Shown here piece by piece: positions 1-10,723 of a stretch of DNA of 64,000 nt. The notes below the pieces were generated by a model. That model had not been told where the DNA came from. It searched no databases and saw nothing but the letters and a program-made list of their open reading frames with translations. The stretch spans positions 46,907,304-46,971,303 of the forward strand of contig CM031595.1 in NCBI GenBank assembly GCA_018398815.1. Reading direction: 5' to 3'. The stretch comes from Conus ventricosus (taxonomy: Eukaryota; Mollusca; Gastropoda; Neogastropoda; Conidae). The position numbers and the translations under genes are program-made. Positions within the stretch are counted from its first letter, which is position 1. Each line of letters begins with the position of its first letter.

Positions 1-806
1 AGGCAATGGCAAATAGTAAAAACTGTGTACTATCAACAATGTTAACATTCATTTGTGTGTCTTATGTGTTGTAAGTTTTTTCTCCTAGCTGAGAACATCA
101 GCAGCATAGCATGTGATGTGAATGGAAAAATGGTCATTTTGAGAGACTGTTCAAAATCATGCCATCACCAGGCATGCCAGGTGTTTACTCCTTTTGTGTG
201 TGTTTTAAAAATTTTTTTATAATTTATTTCTTTTTATTATTTTTTTTGTTTTTTGCTCATCCAGCAAATTTGCTGGGAAATATATAGTTCGATTGGAGAA
301 ATTGCAGGGGTAAGGAATTTGAGAAGAAACCTGATCAAATAGATCATGAAGAGTTGCATTCTCAGCTCTGTAAATGAGCAGTGAAGTTCATCAGGTTTTG
401 AGGAAATTAAGATTTTAGAAGCTTTGAACTGTAGTGGGATTCCTACAACTTCTAGTTATCAGTTCATTTATATTTTTGTCATTATTGTTGTAATTGTTGT
501 TTTTTTCTTTTGTTTTTGTTCAGATGGTTAGAATGTCTGATCATGAACCTTTAGGGTGGAAATAGATGACTGTTAAAACGCCTTGCTTAAATACACGGTG
601 TACAAAGTCTTTCTGTTTTTCAGCCTTTGATGTATGATAATGATGCTGCTGAACATCGCTTCACTTGCTGATGATGGATCTTTTTAATACAGGAGAGTAC
701 CCGTATATACATTTAACTTTCTTCTTTTGTCTTTTTCATGTAATTGACTTATATACTGACATTCTCTCAGCCTCCCTGTTCCATTTCTTCTTCTTTTCGT
801 CTTCAG
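1..806 (+). other. Intronic or upstream sequence, no gene recognised
   Basis: AT-rich sequence with T-runs, ending in a pyrimidine-rich tract and CAG that forms the acceptor of the exon at 807. A possible acceptor also lies near 88, followed by about 90 bases open in one frame, but nothing recognisable is encoded and I do not call it an exon. The 5' part of the splicing-factor-like gene must lie outside the window. Confidence 0.5.
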
Positions 807-1066
807 ATGAAGAAGAAAGCAGTGCTGGAAGAGAAAGAACTTAAAAGACAACAGGAGCGAGAAGAGAGAGACCGTGCTATAGAGAGAGAGCGAGAAGAGC
901 GTCGAAGGAGAGAGAAGGAAAGAGAAGACCGTGAAAGGCGAGAACGTGAAAAGGGGAGAGACAGGGATCGGAAACGCAGAAGTCGCTCACGCAGCAGTGG
1001 CCGCCGTTCACGCAGCAGGGACCGGCGGAGAAGCGGAAGTCGAGAGCGTCGCAGGAGCAGAGACAG
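807..1066 (+). CDS. Exon of an SR-related splicing-factor-like protein (charged coiled coil plus RS domain)
   Basis: This internal exon lies between a pyrimidine-rich CAG acceptor and a GT donor (GTCAGG, not optimal). It encodes about 86 residues. The first half is a very charged helix of Glu/Arg/Lys repeats (REREERRRREKERED), and the second half is an RS domain (SRSRSS, SRSRDRRR). Such domains are typical of nuclear pre-mRNA splicing proteins, where serine phosphorylation controls protein and RNA contacts. The exon ends in phase 2, and its last two bases plus the first base of the exon at 3332 form an Arg codon, so the two exons join in frame. The overall look recalls LUC7-like and other SR-related factors, but no RNA-binding or LUC7 zinc-finger domain is in the window, so the family is not settled. 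The ATG at 807 is probably an internal Met. Confidence 0.8.
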
Positions 1067-3331
1067 GTCAGGGAAAGTGCATGTTGTCGGATATTCTTCT
1101 TTTAGCATGAAGGGAATGTGAGTGTGGTGGAATACTGGGTGCTTTTGGGGAAAGTTGATTTTCTTTAATAGTGTAACAGATTTCGTGGACTTACTAGGAT
1201 CTACTAGGACATATAATTCTTGCACCAGAGTGCACTTCTCTTTTTTTCCACAAAATGTTAAGAATATCTCGGGTTGACTTTTTTTCATAAGATAAACTTT
1301 GTTTACATTAAAAAAACGTGTTTTTTTTTAGAAAATGGTTTAAGTTCTGTTTTGCATGAAAAAGACTTCTTTTTTTAAAAACGGTTTATGTTTTGTTTTA
1401 CATCCAAGTTAGTTTGTTTATTTGTTTAAAAAAAAAAGTAAAATGCCTGCAATCGAACATTTTTTTCTAGAGCACCAAATGATCTTAACTCTTTCCAGAC
1501 AAAGGTTGAGACTGGGACCTATAGGCAACAATCATTTTAGACCAAGAGCATGAATCAAGGTTTCTGAAAGTTCTGAATTGTTTGATTGGTACCTCATTTC
1601 CTTGTCATAAAGCTTTTTTTTTCTGCGTAGGCAGGCTGATACTCATGTTGCGAACACTCCCAGTATAGACAGGCAAGGATTGATCTCATCTACCCAACAA
1701 AGGGAGTGGAGTTTTGTGTGTATGACCGTTTTTATCCCGCCAGTAAGGCAACCATACTCTAACTTTTGGGGAAGTTATAAAAGCTATCAAATCTTCACTG
1801 ACCTTTTTCCTGTCTGATGAGACCGATGAGTGCAGATTTTGTTTTAATGCCCATAGGCAGTAGAGATTTGTTAGATGACCTACTGGTGTTTGGTGTACTT
1901 CAGTTATCAAGCGTAACAAATGGTATCAAAGTCCAAGTCACAAGGAAGGATGGCAGGGAGCTAATGTTTTCCTCGTCAAGTATTTCATGTGTTGCTCATC
2001 AGTTTTGAAAATCCCATTTCCTGACTTTTGGTAACTGGAGTGGGGGTGGGGGATCTTTCTACTAACCAATACAAGTGGGCCTTTGACAGGAAAATCAGGA
2101 GACAGCTGGCAGTATTAAATGATTTAACATGAACTTTTGAAGCTCTGTTTTATTGGGGTGGGGGCATCTTTTAAGCCAGTAACTGTTGTAGGATTTTTTC
2201 CTCCTTTTTGTTTTTCTCAGTTGTTAAAAAAAGAAAGAAAAAGAAATCATGGTTTTGAACGGGCATTGACTGTTAACCTTGCCCGCTTACTTTCAGCAAA
2301 CTCTGTATGTCATTTTCATATTTTGTTCAGTTTCGTTTTCTGTGAAAGGTAATTTTAGAATGGTCACCTGTCACAAAAAGCTGAATAGAACCCCTAGTCC
2401 TTCGCAGATTAAATAAAGACACAGTGAAATGGATTTTTCATCAGTGGTGTTTTTTTATTTTTTATTTTTTATTTTATTTATTTTTTTTTTTTATAGATCA
2501 TGTGTTTATTTTTATAGGATATTTGTTTCACTCTGTATATTGTTTTCACTGCTATTATTGGACCATAAAAATCACGGTTTAGGGTTTCCAAGTGAGGATA
2601 AAAATATCCATGAAAAGATGAGATAGGGTTATGAAGCCACCCTCTTCATCAGGAAATGACAAGGAGCCCTTATGTAAGGAGACAGAGACTGAGAGCTTTG
2701 TAGTGCCAGAGTTGATATTTTTCTGCATCTTTTCCTAGCTACTTTATGGCCAGGAAGCAGGCAGTGTGAAGTTCATCAGCAGGGGGTGAATATTTTAATG
2801 CTTCATTCATACCTGATTTTGTATAACAATTCTCCAGGGTTACCAGAAATGTCATTGATTATTGTAAATATGAATATCCCCTCAGTCGACCTTTTTAAAA
2901 TCAGTGTTTAAAATCATCTCTCTGAGGAATTCTGTGTGTGGAATGACATTCACCACCACCCCTCCTCCCAATTTCTAGGTAGAAAAAAAACTTGCATAAT
3001 TGAAAAAACAACATGATTTTAGAGCAAAGGGGCCACCACTCCTCTTGATAGCTTCTGTGGATAGGTAAAAATGGTATCTAGAATGCATCAGATGTCACAG
3101 TTTTTGCCTCCATCTCCCCCCGCCCCTACAATTTTCGAAGGAGGCATGTGCATAGACCGTCCGAGACTAGTGTGTCAGAGTTGCAGATGAGCATTTCTCA
3201 GAAGAGCCCTTCTTTCTAACACTGACCATTTTGAGTGCTGAAGAATGAAGCATTTGTTTTACTAATTCATGTTCAAGTATTTCCATTGTGTCAGAGTATT
3301 TAATGACCTTGTTGTTTTCTTTCTCCTGCAG
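1067..3331 (+). other. Intron 1 of the SR-related gene
   Basis: GT...AG interval between two phase-matched RS exons. It holds a minus-oriented SINE relic (1620-1780), several T-rich stretches and no coding sequence I can support. Confidence 0.65.
1620..1780 (-). mobile_element. SINE 3'-region relic (same family as 54433-54840)
   Basis: The stretch beginning near TGCGTAGGCAGGCTGATACT and continuing through GTTTTGTGTGTATGACCGTT and a Cys/Ala-poor AT segment aligns by eye with 54443-54570, the tail half of the SINE there. The tRNA-like head is absent, so it is truncated or worn. It lies in an intron of the SR-related gene in the opposite orientation. Confidence 0.65.
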
Positions 3332-3441
3332 GAGAAGGCGTTCTCGTTCGAGAAGCCGTGATCGTAAAACCAGTAAGAGCTCACGCCGAAGCCGTAGTAA
3401 AGAAAAGGAAAGCAGCTCCAGCCGCAAAGACAGGGAACACA
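3332..3441 (+). CDS. Second RS-domain exon of the SR-related gene
   Basis: Acceptor TTTCTCCTGCAG precedes the exon and a strong donor GTATGT follows. The exon encodes about 36 residues dominated by Arg/Ser dipeptides (RRRSRSRSRDRK, SSRRSRSKEKESSSSRK). It joins the exon at 807-1066 exactly in frame and ends in phase 1, leaving a single A. Both the exon at 5543 and the exon at 13969 accept that phase, so alternative 3' ends are possible from here. The opposite-strand reading is only a shadow of the RS codons. Confidence 0.8.
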
Positions 3442-3760
3442 GTATGTTATTTTGTCTTCAGGCACAGACAGTAAAAGGGGGTGGGAGTCGGGGTTAGGGA
3501 GGTGGTTGCCATGATAACAAATTCATATAAATATTTTTTATTTGTATTGTGATTTCCTCCCCCCCCCCCCCCGCGCCCAAGTGTAGCAGTAAAATGAATA
3601 CCTGATTTGGGGAAGGCTGAAGCAGTTGAAGGAGAGGGAATAGCTCTGCCTTCCATCATGCTGTGGCTCAGACATGCTTTTATTGAAGCAAAAGCGAGTT
3701 ACCAAGTGGGTTTTTGTAAATCTGGTTCAAATGGAAATCAAACTTATTGTTAAACAGTAT

Positions 3761-3968
3761 AGCAACCCATGGGAGTTAGAGTTGTGTGAGGCAAAGTAAC
3801 TGTTGAAACCCTGTTCAGCTTTGACATAAGCAACCCCATGGGAGTTAGAGTTGTGTGAGGCAAAGTAACTGTTGAAACCCTGTTCAGCTTTGACATAAGC
3901 AACCCCATGGGAGTTTAGAGTTGTGTGAGGCAAAGTAACTGTTGAAACCCTGTTCAGCTTTGACATAA
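3761..3968 (+). repeat. Three-copy tandem repeat, unit 68-70 bp
   Basis: The unit starts with AGCAACCC(C)ATGGGAGTTAG and ends with CAGCTTTGACATA. Copies start at 3761, 3829 and 3898 and are almost identical, differing by single-base indels, so the array is young. It lies in an intron. Long open frames across it are repeat artefacts. Confidence 0.9.
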
Positions 3969-4737
3969 GGTTCTAGTTTAGAATTAAAGTATCTTGTAAC
4001 AAATCTACTGAATAAGATTGTTCCCTTAGATAGTCAAACATGTCTCGATGCTTCTGAGTATTCCCAAGATCCTGGCAGTTCAAAGGACCAATTTCAGGTG
4101 TGTTTTTTGCAAGCCATTATTTAGGAAGACAAATGTGTACTTCATATCCAAGTTAAGCTTACAATTATTTTTGTTTTCCACAGAGCACATAGAAAATTGT
4201 ATGGTTTCTCCAGCAGCACATTTAACAAACATAAACAAAGCTGGACAGTGGAATCCATGTTACATACACTATACACATCTTCAAGGAGCGCAAACCCACA
4301 TAGCATGTTGGTGAGCAATCAGTGACTACAAACAGTAGAACTGTCAATTTTCTGTCAAAGAGAAACACAACAAATGCACACCATTGACATAGAAACACAA
4401 ACAAAGTATACATAAACATTGAATATCGTGATCATTTGCATGAATAGTGCAAAACAAAAAAAAACAGTCGTCATTTATGTAATTATTAGTTGCCACCAAT
4501 AGAGGAAGGAAAAGACAACCAAAGAAGATGAAAAAAAGTCTTTCTGATGGAATGAAGTCTATGTAAATCATGCCCATCCGAACTGATCTTACTGATGCGT
4601 GGTCTCACAAGATTATGCAGTTTTGTATTATGTATGTATCCTTCCCTCACCTTTCATACACAAATGCACCAATACACACAAGCATACACCAACACCCAAA
4701 CACAAATGCCTCCCCACCCCTGCCTCCCCCCGCCGCC

Positions 4738-4826
4738 CCCACACACACGTACATTCTCACACACACAAGCACACACGCACACTCACACTTGCATATGCGG
4801 ACCACGCACACACACAGACGTGCGCA
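4738..4826 (+). repeat. Impure CA microsatellite
   Basis: CA-rich tract interrupted by GTAC, TCTC and GCAC; the His/Thr-rich open frames in all three readings are a by-product. Confidence 0.8.
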
Positions 4827-5542
4827 TGCACACCAAGATGTACTTGGCAGTATAGAAAGGAGGAGAGTGCAGGAAGGGGGAGTGGGCCGAGCTGGGAGCA
4901 GGAACAAAGGAAGGCGGAGCCGAGGATTAGTTTCGTAACATGTATAAAACTCCTCTGAAAAAGCTAAACACAGTGTTTATATGTATATGATTTTACAGAT
5001 TGGCATATCACATACCATGCATATAGGCATATTGTGTTGGCTGCATACATCAGCATTATACATGTATGAAGCGTGTACATGCAGTTACGTAGAAATGCAT
5101 GTGCTTAGACTACAACAACAGCTCTCACAAAATCCACCGACCACAGTATCCAGCTATGTGCGAGTACTTTGTATTTCTTTTGACGAGTAAGTGTGCACTC
5201 ATAATGTCAGTGTGTGATTTTATTGGTGTACTTTCCAGTGTGTGATTTTATACGTGTTCATTCCAGGCAGAGGGTTTGGTCCCCAGTGGCACCTACAAAT
5301 TCAGCACTTAGCGGGGTGGATTGATAGGGTTTTTTTCCCCCCATATTGTCTGTCATAAATATCACTTGATGTCTTAAATTTTACATGATTAGGGGCTGTT
5401 ATTTTGAGGTTTAAGGCTGAGATGAAAGTAGCAAGCCTTCACAGTAAAATGATTCATAATGCAGTGAGCTGGATTTTTTTTTTTTTTTTTTTTCTCATGA
5501 TTTGAGTACTTTGTCATTACTCTCACCATCCTTTGATTCCAG

Positions 5543-5722
5543 AGAGGGATCGGGAACGAAACTCTCACTCCAAGAGCAAAGATCAAGGAGGGGAGAGGGC
5601 GAGGGGGAGCAACGGAGACCAAGAGGGCTGGAGTCGTGGTGGTCACAGCCCTGATGAACAGGGCACGCATTCAGAAGGTGGACACTAAAAAAGATTGAGG
5701 TACCGTCCCGGGCCTCGAGAAG
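5543..5722 (+). CDS. Stop-containing exon of the SR-related gene (possible poison exon)
   Basis: An acceptor (TTTGATTCCAG) and a near-consensus donor (GTAAGTGA) bracket 180 bases. Entering in phase 1 from the exon at 3332-3441 it reads a charged, hydrophilic tail (RDRERNSHSKSKDQ then Gly/Glu-rich) and meets TAA at 5686-5688, 34 bases before the donor. The length is a multiple of three. SR-protein genes commonly control their own level through stop-containing cassette exons, so this may be one. It could instead be the normal C-terminus. The bases after the stop also read sensibly into the exon at 5809, so a base error in the A-run around the stop is a third option. Confidence 0.6.
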
Positions 5723-5808
5723 GTAAGTGATTCTGTTCCTTGCCTTCATCGTTTCCCATATGTCATGTCTTTATTGCAGGCCTGGGAGGTGAGTTGTTTC
5801 TTTTCCAG

Positions 5809-5906
5809 ATGCCATCACCTTGCAAACGTTGCGGAACCATCAGTCTGAGGATAGTCATCGGCGTCGGGCCATCTTGATTGAGACTCACAACCAGCATAGG
5901 ATTTAA
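5809..5906 (+). CDS. Possible downstream exon of the SR-related gene
   Basis: The exon follows acceptor TTGTTTCTTTTCCAG. Joined to 5543-5722 in phase 1 it gives about 32 codons starting DAITLQTLRN and ending NQHRI before TAA at 5904-5906. This frame continues the reading of exon 5543-5722 beyond its TAA. If that TAA is genuine, this stretch is 3' UTR. A competing acceptor at 5779 is also present. Confidence 0.35.
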
Positions 5907-6150
5907 AAGAAGACAGCCATGTTGGAGGTATCATGTTTAGGCAGGAAGCACAGTTGATGGCAGGGAAATTGAGAATTGGAAATGTATTTAGAGAAGAGAT
6001 TGAAATGGGGGCGGGAGGGCGGTGGGTGGGAGAGTGAACAGTTTTGTCTAAGATTTTCAGGAGAAAAAAAAGGAAGGGTTTTCATGGTGCTGGTGGGGGA
6101 TGCACAGAATTGAATTGAAATTTAGTAAGGGAGGAAAGGCATTGTATAGC

Positions 6151-6152
<2 letters not shown>

Positions 6153-6199
<47 letters not shown>
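6153..6199 (+). repeat. Poly(G) run of 47
   Basis: Uninterrupted G47 in the probable 3' UTR or intron of the SR-related gene, followed directly by TGAGTAAAG. It is the longest of at least eleven pure G or C runs of 14 or more in the window. A G-quadruplex or a sequencing/assembly artefact are both possible. Confidence 0.9.
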
Positions 6200-6200
<1 letters not shown>

Positions 6201-6476
6201 GAGTAAAGTACTATACATTTAAAAAGGGAAGATGTGCCACAGTAGTATGGATGTAGTGTAGTAGTGGAACACTGCTGGTGGTGTTAGACAGTTGCTATAA
6301 GAAAACTAAAATGATGTTCTGGTATTAAGTATAGATTTGTTGGAATATTAGTTTGTAGAATCCATGTGTGTATATTCATGTCAAATAGTGTATGTCCAGT
6401 TATTGCATAGAATGAATGATGAACTTGAGCAGAATTTTGAATTTCTTTTAGAATTTCATATCTCTTCAGAAAGGAC

Positions 6477-6482
6477 AATAAA
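6477..6482 (+). terminator. Candidate poly(A) signal AATAAA (short isoform)
   Basis: AATAAA about 570 bases after the stop at 5904, followed by AT-rich sequence. It would serve an mRNA ending with exons 5543 and 5809. No transcript evidence is available. Confidence 0.35.
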
Positions 6483-7271
6483 GCTATTGAATTTACCATT
6501 TTAAATTGCTGTGGGACACTTTTTGTGTAGATCAGGTTAACTGGTGTGAAAAAAGGTACCTTACATATATAAGATGTGCGTTCATATTTCCAAGGGCTTG
6601 AAATGCATTTGTGTGATGGAAAAAAAGGCTATTCTTATATAGACTCATTTAACACTCCTTCCCGAATAACTTCATATTGTATATATTATTTGATTAGTAT
6701 TTTAACATTCACTCAATTGACAGTTGCTAACGGATGGATTTTTTTAACCAGGGATAATTTACCTGAAGTCTTTTGAGAACAAAATAACTACCTGTGGCTT
6801 TGGTGTTCACATTTGTCTCTCCTGCCTAGTATTTGATTCTGAGTGAAGCTGAGCTCCCACGACTTCAAATTCTTTAATCTTGACTCTGAAAGACACGGAC
6901 CTGTTTCTTAGTCTCAGGGATGCAAATTGTCCAATGTAGGCCAGTAAGCTGTTTCAAAAACAAATGAATAGGGCTGTTGTATGAAAAAAAGCTGTAGGTA
7001 GACTCAACAGTAGGGGATTTTGAACTTAAGTTACAGCAGTAATAAGTGTTTGTCATCAGATGTAAGTTTCATTCAGGAAATATTGAAAGTGCACAAGTCA
7101 GAACGAGATCGATTACTATCTTTTTGCAGACTGGTAGGTGTTTTTTGCCACCAGTTTTGGAGATCGTAAACAAGGTTGATACACAGAGTGGTGAAGTAGA
7201 GCTGATGAACATGATCATTTCGGTCATAAAACTGAGCATTGGTAGTCATTTTACGTTGTTAAAAATTTTAA

Positions 7272-7310
7272 GAAATAAAGAGCTCTGTGTCAGATATGAC
7301 AATTGTGAAA
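7272..7310 (+). repeat. 39-bp direct repeat, left copy flanking the DIRS block
   Basis: A perfect copy of 13108-13146 (contains AGAGCTCTGTGTCAGATATG). The two copies lie immediately outside the retroelement block 7311-13107, as a target-site duplication would. Confidence 0.9.
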
Positions 7311-7311
7311 A

Positions 7312-7621
7312 TGGGGAGTTTTGTATTATACTCCCTGTTTGGCTAGTATACTTACCATGTCAGACAATAGCATTCACGGCAGTTAGTCTGCTCTGCCAGG
7401 CCGAAGTTTTTGTGTGGCAATGCAGTGATAAGACAGTCACGTGGTGCCCAACCCACTTCCGCCATCGGAAGAAGCCAGTGTCAGTCTCCCATACCTCATT
7501 CATCGAGGCCTGCGCGCAAGGTAACCCAGAACCTTGGCGCTAGTGGGGAAGGCAGGGCGGGCATTAGAGTCTGACATGGTAATTTATACTAGCCAAACAG
7601 GGAGTATAATACAAACTCCCC
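7312..7621 (-). repeat. DIRS terminal inverted-repeat zone (ICR-like), copy 1
   Basis: The arms 7312-7364 and 7570-7621 are reverse complements over about 50 bases (CAGGGAGTATAATA in one, TATTATACTCCCTG in the other), separated by about 205 bases. The word ACCATGTCAGACAATAGCA recurs after the second arm. Copy 2 has the same structure. It matches the inverted terminal and internal complementary repeats by which DIRS cDNA is circularised. Confidence 0.75.
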
Positions 7622-7689
7622 TTTTTGGCGTCATATACTGTACCATGTCAGACAATAGCAGAATTCATAGTAAAAGGAGGAGGGCGAGT

Positions 7690-7956
7690 GCCCTAGTGGT
7701 TCCTGGGGTTCCCCGATATGGATGAAATTTAGCCGCCACAAAGGATATCCCATTAGAACCATCAGCCCTGGTCATGCGGATGTCCCTCAAATAAAATTTA
7801 TGAAGGGATTCTCCGAACGCCAGAAGGCTGCCTCCAGGAGGTGGCGCATGGGAACAGAGTGCTGGAATGCTGCCGAAGTGGCCAGCGTTTGGGACTCATG
7901 GGCCCGGGGGGAAGAGACGGGGAGGTCCTTGGATGCTGGGAATAGGCAGTTCTGAC
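7690..7956 (-). pseudogene. DIRS tyrosine recombinase, C-terminal part
   Basis: Minus-strand reading gives the recombinase C-terminal box, where the family's conserved His-x-x-Arg appears as HESQ, so the Arg is lost. The nucleophilic Tyr region (FINF followed by the Tyr) is broken by a frame change to a stop near 7800. The fragment is separated from the rest of the recombinase by the insertion 7957-11142. Copy 2 reads HEVK at the same place, so that copy is also altered. Confidence 0.65.
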
Positions 7957-8703
7957 CGCACGGCTGTTCAGAGCGAGTTCTTTAGTGTTCAGCGAAGCAA
8001 GGGAGCTAACACCTCCCCCGCTGCTTGTGCAGCCAAGGTCAGGGAAGGCAGCGTTTACTGCAGGCCGCTCCTTACCGGCTGGCTAACTGCGCTGTACCAA
8101 GCGTTGCCTGTCAGCGTGCGCGGAACGAGTCTAGCAGCCATGTTTTCGGCCTTGCTGAGCGGCCGTTAAAAAAGGGGTTGTCAGTTTGACAATTCGTTGT
8201 TGTTGTGAAAAATATAATACTTATATGCTCCTGAGACGACTGTAATGGCGAATTGCAGACAATTCTTTTGATACCAAACTCGGACAGGTTTATTTTCCTG
8301 CAGAGAACGAAGAAACAGCATGACATTGTGTACGTAAGTGGTTAGGCAACATTACAACAATGACAATACACACAAAATCGATCAAAACTAACTCACATCA
8401 GCGCTTAATGGCAAGACGATTTTCCTCATTGATTAGTATACATTTTGATACATACCTTTTGCTCAGACTACAACAACAAAGAAGTCCGGTCAGAAATGTT
8501 TAAAGCTTGTTTGATCCAAAATGCGTAATGTTAACTGACAATGCCAGTTTCATGCAGCTGAACTTCGGCAGCCGCACGCACATGACATGACCAAAGTCTC
8601 AAGTTTTGCATCAACTAGTAACTTTTTTGCGAACAATTCTAACCCTGTATTTCTTCTGTAATAAAGTACAAAATCAATCAAAGTCTTTTGATTCCTTTTC
8701 GTC

Positions 8704-8830
8704 ACACACACACACACACCCCACACACACACACACACACACAACACACACATATAACTGTCCACACTGGGTATGACTATACGCCGCAAAAATATGTGTG
8801 TGTGTGTGTGTGCGCGCGCGTGCGTGTGAG
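8704..8830 (+). repeat. CA then TG/CG microsatellites
   Basis: (CA)n at 8704-8752 and (TG)n grading into GCGCGC at 8793-8830 face each other and could form a large foldback. His/Thr or Val/Cys open frames here are artefacts. Confidence 0.85.
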
Positions 8831-8919
8831 TGTTTATGTGCAATCGTGCGTGTGCATGCATGAGAGCGTGTGTGAGTGTGAACACGCGAACGCATTCCTG
8901 CTTTTTCAAAAGATCGGAG

Positions 8920-9147
8920 ACGGTGTGTAATCTGTGCGCATAAGAAATTAAGTAATGTGACATCTTCCAAGCCAGCCCGGCTGACCTATGGAACACACAG
9001 TGCCTGTGCCCTGTTCTGCGAAGACACAGCAGTGTGTGCCGTGAAAGATAACACATGTCCAGCGGGCTCACACATGCGTCGGTATCCCGCACTGTTGAAG
9101 ACCATTGAACCAGCTGCAACAGAGTTCGCTGGTGCGACCCTGGCCCT
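8920..9147 (-). CDS. Possible third exon of the gene fragment in the nested insertion
   Basis: On the minus strand, acceptor CTGACACCGCAG precedes 9147. Joined in phase 2 to the duplicated exon, the reading stays open for about 75 codons (VQWSSTVRDTD, CYLSRHTLLCLRR) into the microsatellite at 8890, where no end can be placed. Another frame is also open for more than 50 codons, so the coding frame is not certain. No family is recognised. Confidence 0.25.
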
Positions 9148-9516
9148 CTGCGGTGTCAGGTACACAGTTTAGGAACCAGCTGAGGTTTAGCTTCACAGCT
9201 AGCTATTCTGTGCAAGAATGGCAAGCGCGGAAATGAAGGGAAGCTCAGATGTGTGTGTGTGTGTGTGTGTGTTGGGGGGGGGAGGGTTGAGATTTCCCGG
9301 CGGATGATATTGTGTGAGAGGAGAGGAGAGTGGGGTTTTATGGCTGGGAGATGTAACTCAGGACAAAAATTTTCATTTACTTGTCTTTAATTCATTTAAA
9401 AGAAAACTAAAATTAACAGACTCTCTTACTAGAAAGAAAACATAACACAAGAAAGACACACACACACACACAACACACACACATATATGTGTGCGCACGC
9501 ACGCGCATGCACGCAA

Positions 9517-9547
<31 letters not shown>

Positions 9548-9604
9548 CACAAATTGTATCCAAATGCAAAAAAAGGCACACATAAATAAACATGCAATAC
9601 TCAC

Positions 9605-9743
9605 TGTTTCAGTTCTGCTCTCTCAGGAACTGTATCCTGGCATTCCTTAGCCAAAAACATGATTTGCCTGCAGCATGCCTTTTTACATGATGTGCATGTG
9701 CATGCTTCTTTCTAACACTGATACAGTGGTCAACAGTAAAAAT
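9605..9743 (-). pseudogene. Duplicated zinc-binding-type exon, distal copy
   Basis: This is the counterpart of 10220-10361 in the second tandem unit, with the same acceptor (CACATCAG) and donor (ACA|GTGAGT). At 139 rather than 141 bases it would break the frame, and it differs by small indels just before the CTSCKKACCRQ motif. It is either an inactive copy or carries base errors. Confidence 0.4.
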
Positions 9744-9892
9744 CTGATGTGCATGTACATGCATTGTGGTACAAACCTTCAATAAAACCCACAAACACAC
9801 ACACACACACACACACACCACACACACACACACCCCACACACACACACAAGAGAGAGAGAGGGATGGAGGGAGGGAGTGGGGAGGGAGGAGA

Positions 9893-9925
<33 letters not shown>

Positions 9926-10018
9926 CACAGAAACACAACAGAAGAAATGTAAATGATTTTCATGCACACAGATTAATGTATGTGAAAGTTGAGGAAACAG
10001 AACACATTTATAGAATTT

Positions 10019-10058
<40 letters not shown>

Positions 10059-10067
10059 CGCACACCA

Positions 10068-10133
<66 letters not shown>

Positions 10134-10219
10134 CCACCCCACACACCCAAAACACACACACACACAAATTGTTTCCAAATGCAACAAAGGCACAAATAAA
10201 TAAAACATGCAATACTCAC

Positions 10220-10361
10220 TGTTTCAGTTCTGCTCTCTCAGGAACTGTATCCTGGCATTCCTTAGCCAAAAACATGATTTGCCTGCAGCATGCCTTTTTA
10301 CATGATGTGCATGTAGCATGCTTCATTTCTAACACTGATACAGTGGTCAACAGTAAAAAAT
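10220..10361 (-). CDS. Exon-like unit with CxxC motif in the nested insertion
   Basis: The minus-strand segment lies between a CACATCAG acceptor and a GTGAGT donor. It encodes LLTTVSVLEMKHATCTSC followed by KKACCRQIMFLAKECQDTV in one frame. With the CRVCG exon at 10641-10723 it would supply a C-x2-C...H...C-x2-C set, as in small zinc-binding domains. The T-run after the acceptor (T6 here, T5 in the duplicate) decides whether the phase fits. The family is not recognised. Confidence 0.35.
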
Positions 10362-10488
10362 CTGATGTGCATGTAACATGCATTGTGGTACAAACCTTAC
10401 AATAAAACCCACAAACACGCACACACACACACACAACACACACCACACACACACACTCACGCACACACTCTCTCTCTCTCTCTTTCTT

Positions 10489-10573
<85 letters not shown>

Positions 10574-10640
10574 CACAGACACAGACAGACACACACACAC
10601 ACACACACACACACACCACACACACCATGCTAATACTCAC

Positions 10641-10723
10641 ATTTGGGATTCCTTCATGTTGTTCACACTAAACCCTCTGTCTTTCTCCTTTCTTAAAACG
10701 CGTTCTCCACAAACACGACACAT
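10641..10723 (-). CDS. Possible first exon (MCRVCGERV) in the nested insertion
   Basis: On the minus strand an ATG at 10723 opens MCRVCGERVLRKEKDRG and the segment ends at a good donor (AAAT|GTGAGTATT). An overlapping upstream frame starts at MASQQQAVEPEYN, so the true start is uncertain. The spaced CxxC followed by a basic stretch resembles the N-terminal zinc-binding region of several transposon-derived gene families, but I cannot name one. It is preceded by ordinary non-repeat sequence up to 11142. Confidence 0.35.

Larger units (their letters stand above)
3442..5542 (+). other. Intron 2 of the SR-related gene
   Basis: GT...AG interval with a poly(C) run at 3559-3572, a three-copy tandem repeat (3761-3968) and a CA-rich microsatellite zone (4738-4826). 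No coding sequence is supported. Confidence 0.6.

Noticed and set aside
89..180. Possible exon (ISSIACDVNGK reading)
   Set aside because: Has an acceptor and a weak donor, but no resemblance to an SR protein and no phase test is possible.
803..1288. 161-codon minus-strand ORF
   Set aside because: It is the complement of RS codons (Leu/Arg/Ser shadow) and has no splice or composition support.
3761..3968. CRISPR-like array
   Set aside because: The three copies are contiguous with no unique spacers in a eukaryotic intron; it is a simple tandem repeat.
4570..4938. Overlapping His/Thr/Pro-rich ORFs in three frames
   Set aside because: All are translations of a CA microsatellite with no splice sites or unique sequence.
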